A DNA stretch of 64,000 nt from Toxorhynchites rutilus septentrionalis (GCF_029784135.1 NC_073746.1:92516564-92580563); one strand, 5' to 3'. Counted from the first letter of the stretch, positions 43,975-56,115 are shown. The notes: a model not told the origin generated them from the letters alone. Numbers and translations are program-made.

Positions 43975-44070
43975 TACGACGTCAATGGGGATCGAACCAA
44001 GGCCGGCTGGAATGCGAAGCTATTTCACACGACCATGCTATCCATATAGCTGCCAGCGCTGTTATATTGA
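43975..44070 (-). repeat. tRNA-like segment with A and B boxes
   Basis: On the minus strand, TGGCAGCTATATGG (A-box-like, about 44042-44055) is followed some 50 nt later by GGTTCGATCCC (43988-43998), a near-perfect B box. The region is absent from the sister copy at 25.65 kb. I cannot fold a clean cloverleaf, so a tRNA-derived SINE head is more likely than a working tRNA gene. Confidence 0.45.
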
Positions 44071-44328
44071 AGCGTGATAATATTACACCTCATCATAAAA
44101 TGAAGTTGGAAAGTGTTTTCTAAGAGGATAAAGAAGAACATGAACGAGAATATATCTTTCTCTGTCTGGGCCGTATATTTGGCAAACTATACGAAAAGCT
44201 TTCATATGCTTTCATTTCGACGTGTCTCCTGTTTCGCTCGCTCATATTGGCTCTAGCATATATAATATACAAATTATATACATGTATTGGGGAGTAGAAC
44301 ATTTTCTGTTATTTTTCAGCTCATTTAA

Positions 44329-44557
44329 CACGTTGACTGCCAACTACGAGATAACTCGTAGATTGCGATCTTTTTAAGGACGCCAACTACGAGTTATCTC
44401 GTCCTATGTTTACTCACCATTTTTATGATAAAAGCAACAAAAAAATTTTTTTTATGATACCTATGTACTAGAATTTGAGTTTTTAATAATATAATGTGAT
44501 AAAATCAAATTGCCATTTTTGGCCAGATTTCTGAAAATTGCCTTGGCAGTCAACGTG
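44329..44557. mobile_element. TTAA-flanked MITE, 229 bp
   Basis: Perfect 15-bp inverted ends CACGTTGACTGCCAA, with TTAA at 44325-44328 and 44558-44561. The sister repeats at 25.95 and 31.86 kb read straight through this point (CATTTAATGTAATAAATC and CATTTAAGGTAATAAATC), giving the unfilled site. Inside are ACTACGAG.TAACTCGT blocks in both orientations. A short relative of the left end is at 6744 (TTAACACGTTGAGCG). Confidence 0.9.
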
Positions 44558-44616
44558 TTAATGTAATAAATCGGGATGCCATAACTTTTGCTAAAAATTA
44601 ACTTTGGGTGTGTGTA

Positions 44617-47029
44617 AACTGTAGCAATGTATAATTTTAGGTAATTTCTACTCAAGCAGTTTACACATTAAGGTCGAAAGACCATGTTATTCTAGCTTTT
44701 CTCTCTTATATATACACGTTTTGTAAGCTTTCACAATTTCTCGGTATTTAGACGGCTTCAGCTTATCGTATTGTTTACATTGTACCTATAAAAAGTCCAT
44801 ACACAAACACACATGGTGCGCATTTTTGCGTACCGATCAAACGAATCGTCGTCCTTATTATTAATTGACTCGTTAGTGTTAATAATTATGGGTTGGCCTT
44901 TGTGTGGCGCGAAAACATATGACTGTCCGTACTGGAAGCGAGAGAATTTCGCACATGAATGTGGGTGCACCGCTTGGGATATTTATGATCGCAGCCTCCT
45001 CCCGATGGCCGGTAATGCCTTTTGTAAGCTACTCGCCGGAGTTCAAAGAAGAAAGGTGGCAGGATAAATATACATCCCGAGCGTGTGCATTTGCGGAATA
45101 CTTTGAACCAATTTGCCGGAGCTCATTACCGTTATTTATGGTTCTACACGGGATTCATAATTTCAGACGTTTTGTATCCCTATTAATCGTCCATAAATCA
45201 ATTTCTATTCTCATGCTATCGAACGGTTTTGATTGAGTACCTGTCACATCTTAGAAAAGTGCCATATTTCAAGCTGGAAAACGGTTCGGGAAAATTGAAA
45301 AATTCTGTCGAGGGAATAAAAACTCTACACCTGCCAAGACGCGCACATGACAAATCCTAGGGCAGTTGCAGTGAAATTTGATTGATTGCGGATTGGATCG
45401 TTCGGGAAAGGTTCCCATCGGCTGCCAAAAGCGGGTGCCAAACATGAGTAGGTGTGCCATTTTTGCGCTTTTCGTTTTAGATCTCAACTTTGCCTCCATT
45501 CGATGAAAGTGTCACATGCTTCACACATTCACCGTGTCAACCAACGAACGGCAACGAGATTTGCCGACTCGAAATGCACCCGTCAGTGGCAAGTCTCAGT
45601 CCCTCAGCCAACTGTTACTTGCAAAGCTCAGTTTTGCACCTTTTATCTGCACCATTACATCAAAACGGTGTGTTCAACCAACCAGTTTTTTTTATTTCGC
45701 TCTCGCGCGCCATTTCTTCAACTTCAGCTTCAACGGCTGGAAACTGCGCCATTACTCAAATGCCGCTCGTTTTGCACGATGGCAAGCACAAATTAATCAA
45801 TAGCTGAGGAATAATCAAGGAATGTTCAAATCATTTAAAAAATTACTTCGGCAAACGAAATATGACCGGACGAGGCCCTGTCCTCTCTCTCCCGAAACCC
45901 CACTGCTACCCCTGTGGATCCCGTAGGGAGGTGGACGTGGCCCACAATGATGGCGCAAGGAGGCTGATGCGGAAGATGGAAAAGCGCGCGCTTCTCTTCT
46001 CGCGCAGGGACTCCAGACGGGGTAATTTATGAGCCCAACCTTTTGCACATTTAATAACTCTTTTTTTTTCGCTTCCTTCAGCTTTCTCAGTCTCCCTTAC
46101 AATGCACAACCGTCAGAGTGCCCCACGCCTCAATCGCTTTTGCACTGTATCGCGAGGTCCTCCGGATGATTCTTCTCACTCAACTCATTTCTGGAAAATG
46201 AAGTTAAATAAATCAAATTCAGCCGATTCTGCTATGGGCCGGTTTTTCTCCCGGGGCGGATGAATGGCAACGGTAAGGACGTGAAGTAGCAGCGATGCTT
46301 GTGACGCCACAAGCTGCAAACTTTTCCCCCTTTCGAGATCTCGATCAGCACTAAAATGCGTATGCATATTGGGTGTCATTTCGCGAAGCACTCAATATCG
46401 GCCTTCTGTCTTGTAGTTCATGATTGAATGTCATCTTTCACACAGTCCCATAACCTCATCTGTTCGGTCTCACTTATTTTCCCGCTTCCATCGCGACCAG
46501 AAGCGGCTTAAAATGGGGAGGGAGATATGAACGATTTCTGTTCTGGTTCATATTTTATTTTTTTAATCGACCATTTCTCATAATTCCATACATCGTGTGC
46601 GACGGGGTTGGGGTAGTGGGAGAAATGTATTCTACTCTGCCATAAATTTCATTGTTAGCTGTCGATGCATATCGGCTCAGTTCTCAGCAACAACATTGCG
46701 GCGAAATGAATCTTGTGAGAAACGATAGGTACGAGAGACCACAGAATGATTTTTCGTTTCCCCTCTCTCGACTCGATAATTTGTAACAGATATCCGAGAG
46801 GCGGGACTAATGAGGTGGTGCATTCATTTTATTCGACTAAGATCTCGGTATATTGAACGGTGCGTTTTTCATAAAAGCTTCGGTTGAACACCCGACATTG
46901 ACGTTATATTCGAGGTCCTGAGCCGATCTCCAAAATTGTGAAGTTTATAATCTCAAGAATGGTGAAACCTTTCGGATTTCCAAAAGTACACTTCATGTTA
47001 TAGTTTTAGCACCATCTTGAGAGTTTCGT
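44617..47029. other. TE-poor region, no gene recognised
   Basis: Even base composition, no repeat ends. Overlapping open frames at 45452-45807 in all three plus frames reflect a low stop-codon density, not a protein; none has a known motif. Could hold regulatory DNA. Confidence 0.45.
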
Positions 47030-47410
47030 GATTTTGACGTAGGTCAACGTATAACCGGAGTATAATGGGGGGTAAAATGAAAATCTAAACATTGAACATG
47101 TAGCAAAAAAAATGAAAGATTTCAAATGTGTATAACTTGATATTTTCTTAATAGAACACAAAGATGCTTGTATCAATTGATACGGAATATTTCTACGCAC
47201 TCATCACAATAAATAACATTTAATTTTTTGACGTGAGACTACGCCTAACCGGGATATATGGGGGATAAAATGAAAACCGAAACTTTGAACATGCAGGGAA
47301 AAATGAAAGATTTCGAATGCTTATGACTCGAATATTTCTAAATTGATCTGAAAAATGTTTGCATCAGTTGATAGGAAATATTTCTACGCATCTATCACAA
47401 ATGGTCGGGG
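47030..47410 (+). repeat. Two tandem ~190-bp GACGTAGG units
   Basis: Unit 1 starts TTGACGTAGGTCAACGTATA (47034), unit 2 TTTTTTGACGTGAGACTACG (about 47226). Both continue TAACCGG..TATA.TGGGGG.TAAAATGAAAA and carry ATTTCTACGCA near the end. Same family as 13370-13600 (minus). Confidence 0.75.
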
Positions 47411-48325
47411 TTCTGCCAAAACGAACCAAGCGCCAAACACATTATTTTGAGATATTTCAATTTGAAGTTTGGGCTCCCACTAATTGTCTGTGTCGGATCA
47501 AATATATCATTTTATCGCTCATGTGTTACAAACAAGATGTCAAACATAATACTCCCTTCCATGCTGTAAGCACATATCTTCGTCAATTTCTGATTCAGAA
47601 CCTTTGAAAATATGAAAAAAAAAAAATTATGTTTCTACTAGACACGCAAAACTTCGTTTTCGTTGCAGCCAAGCTAGTTATTAACATAATATCATTACAT
47701 AACACATTATTATCTTGTAACGGCTCTTGACTAATTTCATGAATGATATTTATATTGTCTCACTTTTGCTGTTTATGACAAAATAATATCTTGATAAATG
47801 ACAATAAATTGATTTAAGAATGCATTACACTTGGTTCGCTGTGGTTGAACGTAATTTCGGAAAATGCAGATCAACGCTTCTACACTTCATTGCAGCCCGT
47901 AGGCTGTCTTACTTACCAGGTCCCGACGACATTTTATTCCAGGAGCTGTCCGAAGCACAACAATCTGTTTAAGATTCGGATCTGCCTTCTTGGAGAAAAT
48001 TATCACTATCGTCCGATGCCATATTGTGGGTTTATGGTTCGCTTTGGTTGAATGCAATTTCATTTGTAGCATACTAACTAACCCCAATTCCAATTAAACA
48101 CCAAACATCCTGACCCTCATTATTTCTCATCCTCAATTCCGCATTCTTACTTATTTCCCATAACCACTTTTCCGCATACCACATCTAACAACATTAACAT
48201 AATCTCTACCTAACACCTGTTCGTCAACAACTTTTGATTCCCCCAAACCAACTGATTTCATAACATCGGCTGAACGCTATTATGGAACGCCAAACTTCCC
48301 TGTATACGACCTCCAACAACTAACA
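47411..48325. other. Unassigned; possible 3' part of another retroelement
   Basis: 47845-48060 keeps coding-like composition and two similar blocks (GGTTCGCT.TGGTTGAA.G at 47832 and 48037). 48080-48325 is rich in CTAAC and CAAC runs. I cannot name a protein. Confidence 0.3.
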
Positions 48326-48329
48326 ACAA

Positions 48330-48697
48330 CAACATTCAACAAGAGCTAAAGGTTGTACCGCTCATGACAACTCTACACGAGCCGATGATTGCGCCGGCTA
48401 GTGACCATTCTATCCTGGATTCCTCGAGTCGAGAAAGACGCACCACGCTAGATATGGGGTACAGACTAGGGGGGCGTTGCTGGTTAACGGTCAGCTGCAT
48501 CCCAATAGGAATTGTCCCATGTCGGGCACACGTACAGAGCATCGAAGACTGCGACATACCAATTATGAGAACACATATTACTAACATAGTGGTAAGCAAA
48601 CATTGTCAAAATATTGAACTCCCGGCCCCGTTAGGCTGACGCCATATGAGCCTTAATAAAATATATATTTTGGATAAAAAAAAAAAAAAAAAAAACT
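48330..48697 (+). mobile_element. Poly-A-terminated retroposon fragment
   Basis: A block of even composition ends in TTAATAAAATATATATTTTG and about 19 A residues (48679-48697). ACTAACAACAA occurs just before it (near 48317) and directly after the A run, consistent with a target duplication, but the local CAAC repeats make this uncertain. Source family unknown. Confidence 0.5.
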
Positions 48698-49490
48698 AAC
48701 AACAATAACATACAGCCCCGCTCGACGCTTGTCGTAGACAACAATAATGATAATAAATAAACATGTAATATCATATGCGAACTTAGCTCGTAAGTTAGTT
48801 GGTAAGAGAAATACACTCTTGTGACAGACATCGACTCGTGAATTACGTTAAATCCGAAATCCGAGCATGCCAAAGGGACAGGCATGTAACATGGCGACCG
48901 TGTTTCACAATCCTGTATCACCGTGATAGTTTACGGCCTAATCGAGAAAGTGATCTGTGCGGTACCAAGGGTCAGCCGGAAAGTGTTGTGATTACGCAAA
49001 TGGCTGTGGAATAAAGTGAGTGATAAACGTTCAACTGTAAGTGCGCTAATTCTCAAAGAGTTATTAACCGAACAAACCTATGCTTAACGTCAGTCAACTC
49101 ACTGAACTTCTACGTATACCGTTCGATGATCAAGCAAAATGTTGATAATCATTCGTTGCGATAACGTCGATTGATTCAACAATAGTCCACGTGCATGTCA
49201 AAATCGAAACTGAGTGCCTGAAGTTCATCAATTCAAGAAAATTCGTGCTTCGAGAACTACGTACCCGTGAGAGATGCAATAATTTCAGAGGGAAATGTAA
49301 AATACAATGATCGTTTGACAATTCGTCCCATCACGTTCACGTTCATTCTCCCGACGGTCATCTGTTCAAACTCTTTACTTACCAAGCGAATATGTTGAAT
49401 TCAACTGAATTGTTCCATTCAATCAATAAATTAATCAATACGAACAAATGCTTACTACGCCAACGGTAGTCCCACGTCAACCATGCGGTT
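48698..49490. other. Unassigned DNA with one shared repeat block
   Basis: 49200-49330 is an inverted copy of 29378-29510. Nothing else recognised. Confidence 0.4.
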
Positions 49491-49515
49491 ATATCCCACC
49501 CGACTTTGACTTCTA

Positions 49516-50652
49516 CAGTCTGTCCAGCTTCTATAAGACCACCCTGGTTCTGTTTCGTTGCAATACAAACAGTTAGAATTTTAACAAGTTACATTCATAC
49601 ATTATTGAATGCGTAGAATATAGTATAGTCAACGTCAATTTCGTTCAAAAAAGTTGTTTGTTTATTTATTGTGCTTAAATATGATAATTTCAGCTGTCCA
49701 GTTTCTATAAGACCATTCCAAAATTCATAAGTATTCTCAATGAAAAATTCAAAACGATCGGCTGATTTATATGTCAACGATTGTCAACCTTGCCATTTTG
49801 GCTAATAACCTGGAAAATTCCTGTTGGCATACTATTTACCAAATTGTAGATTCTGCGTACAAGGATTCCCCTACGATTTTCAACAGGATTCAAGTCTGGA
49901 GAGCGAGCCGGCCAGTCCAAAAAAAAAAGTTTTTGGTCCTTAATTCCAGGATTCCAGAACGTGTGTGTAATACTTGGATGATGTGAAAGCTATCTTTAGC
50001 TTTCCGGTTGCACAGAATCCCGCCCAAACTATGCACGAGCCTCCACCAAAATTCAAGGTTGAAAAATACTGTGGCTCCGTCCGTAAATCACGTCAGTACT
50101 CGTTGAAACCATCAGGACCATCAAAATTGATCTTTTTTTCGTCAGTGAAGCTAACCTATGCATCGAAGAACTTTGCGTTATGCTATATAGCAAAACAGCT
50201 GTTTCCCGCTTATTCCGGTCAGAGAGCTTCGATTTACGTGGAGCTCTCTCCTTCTTACCGTATCCTTGAGGATTCGCCAAATAATTGAGTACTACTTGAT
50301 GGGATAGTCGAATCCGACGAGCAATTTCTCTGATACCAACATTTTCTTGGTGAAATGCATCGATTTGTCTTTCTTCTTTCTCCGTGAGCACTTTTCCCTT
50401 TAGCATTTTCCAGATTTATTGATCAAAACAACAAAAAACAACGGAAAATGTAACTGGTCTTATAGAAACTTGACACTTGAAAAATACAAAAATATTCTTT
50501 ACGCTCAGCGCTTGCACACACACATATGAAAATCATGTAATGTAGGTAGTCACCAATACCTACACAATAGCATATAAGTTGAAGCATTGTTTGTTTACAA
50601 TGACACGAAGCAGCAAGATCATCGCCTGATCTTGTAGAAGTTGGACAGAGTG
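49516..50652 (-). mobile_element. Tc3-like (DD34E) transposon, decayed, with doubled terminal motifs
   Basis: Outer ends CAGTCTGTCCAGCTTCTATA (49516) and inverted CACTCTGTCCAACTTCTACA (50652), with TA on both sides. A second copy of the motif lies inside each end (GTCCAGTTTCTATAAGACC at 49687; inverted at 50452-50480). This IR/DR layout is typical of Tc3-type transposons. Confidence 0.88.
49770..50406 (-). pseudogene. Tc3-like transposase relic
   Basis: The ATG at 50406 opens MLKGKVLTEKEERQIDAFHQ, then a helix-turn-helix (GIREIARRIRLSHQVVLNYL) and NPQGYGKKERAPRKSKLSDR. Frames break after about 75 codons. Near 49880 another frame reads DWPARSPDLNPVENRRGIL, the DD34E block with catalytic Glu. 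Much of the middle, including the first Asp, is deleted; the element is about 1.1 kb, shorter than intact relatives. Confidence 0.85.
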
Positions 50653-51025
50653 TATATAGGGGGGTCACTCTACGAAAAATGTAACGAAAAAATAAGATAT
50701 TTCAAATGCATGTTACGCAGAATCGTTCTTGTAATACATAGAGGAAAAGATAGATTTTCGACCTATACTGAAAATGAGTTGAATGCTCTTGTAGATGTCA
50801 AAAAAATTCAATACCAGACAATTTAGAATGCTTATGGTCTGTTCATCAAAACAAGCTATATAAATTGAATTAACCTGTTACTTGTGGTACACAGCATGCC
50901 AGGATGGTCCTAATTCCACCCGTTGTTTTTGTTCTATGTGTGGGCGTTTGTGTTCACTCGTCGAACGTTGACCGTTGAACGTTGAGTGTTGCATTGCATT
51001 TGTTTTCGTTCTCGTTTCTTGTTTC

Positions 51026-51088
51026 CGTTTCTCGTTTCTCGTTTCTCGTTTCTCGTTTCTCGTTTCTCGTTTCTCGTTTCTCGTTTCC
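51026..51088 (+). repeat. Heptamer microsatellite (CGTTTCT)9
   Basis: Nine uninterrupted units, the last with one change, preceded by imperfect units from 51005. Absent at the matching place in the other copy of family F. Confidence 0.95.
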
Positions 51089-51864
51089 ATTTACGCTTCC
51101 GTTTGTTATTAGTTCTTTCACTACCGCCATTACGCTCTAATACTTTCTTTGTCTAACTCATATCTTCTAACTTCGTTTCCGGTCTATTAGTGTCGCTTTC
51201 AATCAACCGGAAGCCACCATCTCCGTTTACAAAAAAGGCATCGAAATACAATATCGATGGGGGTATTCATCTTTGTTGGTTATTTAGGGTCATTATGAGT
51301 AAACCGGAAGTCTAAACATGATTATATTCGTTTTACGCTCGTAAGTTATTTTCACTCATGTCATTTCCGGCCAATTTTTGTTTCGCTGCGAAAAATCGAA
51401 AAAAAGAAAGTAATCAGAATATCATAGTTATCCATTAAAAATCATGCAGTTTTATGATTGCATGTATGTTTTGCCTCAAAATATCACGAAATCATAAGTA
51501 TTTTCAACATTTATTTGTTTATTCTCCTAAGCTTCATATTCAATGCAGTCAATTACGCAATATTTTTTTTTGTTCAACGATCCACATCCATCGCCTAACA
51601 TTCCACCCTGTTGTGTTACGCTGATATTCATCACTCAACTTTCTGTCAGAAGCTAAAGTTGTTTTTTGTTCGGATCAAACTAGTCGAAATGTCGCAACAT
51701 TTGACTGCTATTTACAGTAGAATTTGTTATTACAACAAGCGCAAGTTCGCAAGAGGTGAAAAAGCGGGTAATTCGAACATTCTGAACAATGAAGTTGCGA
51801 ATGATATATCTTACCACTTAAATTGTTACAATCCGTTTGAGGGATATCAGTACATATAGCAAAT

Positions 51865-51880
51865 AGCCCTTTTCAGGGCA
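51865..51880 (+). promoter_or_regulatory. Histone-type 3' stem-loop inside repeat family F
   Basis: AGCCCTTTTCAGGGCA with CAAAT before and ACCA after: five paired stem bases, TTTC loop, flanks as in histone mRNA ends. The matching place in the other copy (58229-58244) reads GGTCCTTTTCAAGACT, a decayed form. Neither has recognisable histone coding sequence upstream. Confidence 0.55.
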
Positions 51881-52010
51881 ACCATTTGGAGTTTTAAAAG
51901 AGTTAGAATAACTGAACAATGAAAAATTGCCTTAAAAAATCAATTGTTTCGTACAATCACAGTCCTACCTCAAACTTACGTCCGTGCCCCTAGGCTCAGA
52001 CCCTTTTGAC

Positions 52011-53265
52011 CCTACTTTTTTTTGGCATCTAAACAATAGCAAATTCAATTAGCGTTATCGACCAGCTTTCATTTGCATCCTAAAACACATTTTTGTTTGA
52101 TTTCAAATTTTGGCAAAAAATGGTGTTAGTCTACAAAATAATTCCGAAAAAAAGCAGAAAGAATTTTTTTTTCATTTCATCCCGATATTTTTTTTTTCAT
52201 TACATCTACACATACAACGATAAAAATTTGATCGTAAAATATTCCAAAACTTGAGTGTTTAAGGCAGTATTCTAGTCTAGAAATTTGAAAAAAGATCAAT
52301 TTTGTTTTCCTTCATATTTTTGTAGTTTAGGCATTCAAGAATATACCCTAGAGAGGACTTACCGAAAATCCTATTATTTACCGAGTTAGAGCTATATAAG
52401 TGATGCGGTATCTAACGTGGTATGGCCATAACAATGAACTTCAATCGCGTTTTTCTCGAAACTAGTTTTTTCAAACTGGCGTACACAATATCTCAAGTTC
52501 TACTGAACGTATTCATGTCGAACTTATATGAATAGAATCTGTATGAATCTCTTCATCGCATGAACCTCTAAATTTTTTTTTTAAATTTTACTTTTAAAAA
52601 AAATCGGAAAACGTAAGAAACAACGTTTTAAACCGCATTTTTCTTTTCAAACGGCCTCCATTTTGCCAAAAAAAATGTTTTTAACTTGTCATGCGATACT
52701 GGCATCTTTACTGATTCATAATCTGTAAGATTTTTTTTTGTTTCAGATATCAGAAGGGCTGGAATCGTGTGTACGCCATTACACAACTTTTTTTTAACCC
52801 TCTCACTTCATCAGTTCTTAATTATTTTGGTTATGAATATTTTTTTTCCGTTCAATTTTTGTTTTATTGTTAAAAGATAGAAGAACAAATAATGATATAA
52901 TGAATAGTAAAAATATTCTTTGTTTTATTTTTACGGAGCTCGAAAAAAGTCCGAAATTCGCGTCTCTACACTAGAATACCCCCTTAAGTTTAAAATGATG
53001 TACATCCCGTTTTTATGCATGCATTCTATGTACCGGTAATATATCCGACAAATTGATCAAACGTACTAATGAAAACAAACTGAAATTTTCGTGGTAATAT
53101 TTAATTAAATTTGATAACGAAAAATCCATTTTACAAAAGGTGCTTTTTGAAAGACAACTTTCTTTCTTTTTAGTTTTCCGGCTCAGGTTTCATGGAAATG
53201 ACTGAAATTAATTGGACGCGACATGTATCATTCGAAAGAACCCTTTAAAGTTAAAGATCAGGAAT
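52011..53265. other. Unassigned AT-rich DNA
   Basis: Long A and T runs, no open frame or repeat ends recognised. Confidence 0.45.

Positions 53266-53303
<38 letters not shown>
53266..53303 (+). repeat. Heptamer microsatellite (CGGTCCA)5
   Basis: Five exact units plus CGG. The surrounding sequence is not repetitive. Confidence 0.95.
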
Positions 53304-53919
53304 ATTCCGAACATATGGCCGGAACAAACTCATGGACCATAGATTCCAGAACCCAAAACTACACAAAACCCAAACTTTTTGGGTATCAAATTTCATTTTT
53401 TTCGAACTAGTTGATTCGTGATAAATTCGTGCCTATATGACATATGATATATACCCAGATATATTCCCGATCAGGTTTCCGAGGAAGGTGACCACTTTAT
53501 GACCAGTACTAAATTTGCTTATGCGGCATATGGTTTGTCAATGCTATCTCATTGACGACCATTTCAAGGGTTTTTAGCCACATTAGGATAACCCGAATAG
53601 TTGATGATCGGATGACCTGCAGATCAAACTTTAGATCTAGATATGAGTAAACAAAACAAACAGACAGGACTATACATTTAGGTGAATTAAATCATATTTT
53701 ATATGCTCAAACCCTTTAATTGTTTGAATTTTAATGACCGTAGGTAAAGAAATACATACATTTTTGTGCAAATTACCCTAGCAAATAATAAAAAAAAAAG
53801 ATTGATCAATTTCACCATAACGCTATTTTTTGCAATTTTCCGCTAAAAAAAATCCAAACTAACATTTAAGAAAATTTTTCAACCGAACATTTTACAAAGT
53901 TTTGTGGCTTTGGCACCAG
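53304..53919. other. Unassigned DNA
   Basis: Nothing recognised. Confidence 0.4.
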
Positions 53920-53921
53920 TA

Positions 53922-54795
53922 GGGGAGGTGGAGGTAAAACGGACATGTTAAGAAGAACTCCGATTATATCTTTGGAAACTCATGTTTCTCAAAACTTAGA
54001 TGCAGTTTCTTGCAATTCAAAATACTGTTTTTCTACCTAATTGACCAAATCTTTTACAAAAAAGTGTTTTTCAATGTTTTTTACTGAAATTAAAACAGAC
54101 CGAAAAGTACAGCTTTTTTTTTCCATGCGGGTAATATTGGCAGGTTTGTAATATATGAAGCATAGAGGTTTATCGATTACGAGAGGAATAATTTTATTCA
54201 ACCAAGGTCTAAACTCATCCCGAATGTCAGTTAAATGATGGAAAAATCGAATTAATCCACCTAGAAGTAATATCGTGCTTTTCAGCAGTATAAATGGACA
54301 GACCCTAAACTATTTTGCTTTTGGTTCTGCTTCTAAACAGTCCACATTTTGCGATTTGATTTCCATTTATAGACGCAGAGCATTCCTTAGGAATAGATTA
54401 AACAGACTTTTCACTGTCCATCTCACTCCCACCGGCAACTGTCCGTTTTACCCCACAATTATTTCAATAATTTAAACTTTCCACTCAAAAATGAATCTAC
54501 ATTTCCGTACATACCTAATATTGCTTCTCTGTTAACTCACAAACCGAAATATAACCATCAGCGCATTGAATTTTGATATTAAACCATTCAAAATGCTTAA
54601 TATCGAAGTAGCTAAAATTATATCCACACGCGGGATCATGTATTATTTCCGGTTTTTGTTTCCTTTTTCCACTTTTGATCGGTATTCGTTGCCATAGGGT
54701 GACTAATTAACAGAAATATGAAATTCAAAATGTAACTATACAAATCAACCACCTGTCCATATTACCCCCACTGTCCGTATTATCCGCGGCTCCCT
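53922..54795 (+). mobile_element. GGTAAAACGGACA family, copy 2, TA-flanked with inverted ends
   Basis: Left end GGGGAGGTGGAGGTAAAACG, right end (inverted) AGGGAGCCGCGGATAATACG, TA at 53920-53921 and 54796-54797. The tripled GGACA motif near both ends recalls transposase-binding repeats. No transposase. Copy 1 at 40.1 kb has its right half inverted. Confidence 0.8.
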
Positions 54796-54954
54796 TACTG
54801 GTTTTAAAAATAATTGGGTATAAATTCAACAAATTTTTTTGGAAATATTAATATTTTTCTGAATATCGTGATCAATTTGTCCCCGGTTTACGGTAATGAA
54901 AAAATCGACAATTACTTTTCGGACAACCCAATAATAATAAACACATATCAGGTA

Positions 54955-55065
54955 CAGTGTTGCCACTCGTACAGATTGATACGGATTTCTTTGTTTTTAG
55001 TACAGATTCTGTACGGCACAGATTACAGATTGTCGTTAAAAAGTACAGATTGGTACAGATTTTTT
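54955..55065. repeat. Cluster of GTACAGATT repeats
   Basis: GTACAGATT or close variants occur about six times in 110 bp after GTGTTGCCACTC. Spacing is irregular, so it is not a simple satellite. Confidence 0.75.
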
Positions 55066-55283
55066 TCCGCATGTGTAATTTTTTTTCTTTTTTCGAATAG
55101 TATTTTTTTACTTGAAATCACTAGAGATGCATCTCTTGGTATGGCAATGCTTAAAAAATCTGAAAGGGTCGCTTTAAACTAGTTTTTTTTTCGGCTGATT
55201 TGACGTGGTACTGCTCCATATGAGAAATTTCGGTCTTCCTCGCCTGTGAGATTGCCAGTAGCCACTTATAATTCATTCAAAAC

Positions 55284-56115
55284 TAGCTGACCCGACGAAC
55301 TTCGTCTCGCCCAAAATAGATTTTTTGATTTGAATACTTTCAAACATCCACGTTTTCTCACTAAGTGAACGTTAGTGAGTCCAATCACTGAATTCTTCAT
55401 TGATTGATTACTCGTTGACCCTTTACAATTTCCTTTTACTATAAATTGTCTAGTACTTCTACAAAAATTCGTCCTTATAATATAAAATTATTTTCAGACA
55501 CAATTCTCGTTCGTTGAGTTGAAAATCACAATCATAATACAGATAAAAAAAAACAATTCTCGTTCAAGATTCTTCGTTGCGTGGAATACATGTTTGATAC
55601 AGAGAATATTACAAAATAAAGACAGCTTAAAACGGACCTCCTCGGGTTTAGGGCACACCAACACATTTGGCCTTCCATTTTTGTTTATATAGATAGGAGA
55701 TATAGGAATGCGTTATTCCATCTGAAAATTCTTTTCCACTTTCGAACAAAAACCAATTTCGTTAGCGACAACATCAAATGGACTAACAACGCTTAGCTAC
55801 ATATGAGAATTCAATTTTCCGAATTTTCCGATTTTTCTATCCGCTATATTGATCTACGGGAAGAGACGAATACAACGAAATATAGATGACTCAAATTGAA
55901 CCATTCCTTCCTCGGGTTTTGCGCTTACCAACACATTTGGCATTCCATTTTAATTTATAGATATAAGATATGGAAATGCGTTATTTCGCCTGAAAATTCA
56001 TTTCCACTTACGAACAAAGATCAATTTCGATAGCGCAAAATATCGAAATAATAAAAAAGACTAAAATCGGACCATCCCTCCTTCGGGTTTTCCGCTTACC
56101 AACAGATTTTGCCTT

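Larger units (their letters stand above)
43783..44614. mobile_element. CACACCCAAA MITE family, large copy with two nested insertions
   Basis: Left end CACCCAAACTAGCGTTGG; right end inverted CACACACCCAAAG, followed by TA. Relative to the 351-bp copy at 25.65 kb it carries a tRNA-like block (43970-44075) and a TTAA-flanked MITE (44329-44557). Confidence 0.75.
49490..52010 (+). repeat. Repeat family F, copy 1, split by a Tc3-like transposon
   Basis: The block TATAGGGGGGTCACTCTACG (50655), ACGCAGAATCGTTCTT, CATAGTTATCCATTAAAAAT, the histone-type hairpin at 51865 and the end CGTCCGTGCCCCTAGGCTCAG (51981) recur in the same order at 57197-58385. The Tc3-like element interrupts it at GACTTC|TA, where copy 2 reads GATTTCTATATAGG. 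Confidence 0.8.

Noticed and set aside
45452..45807. Three overlapping open frames of 95-114 codons
   Set aside because: Open in all three plus frames at once, with no motif; explained by few TA-rich codons in this stretch.
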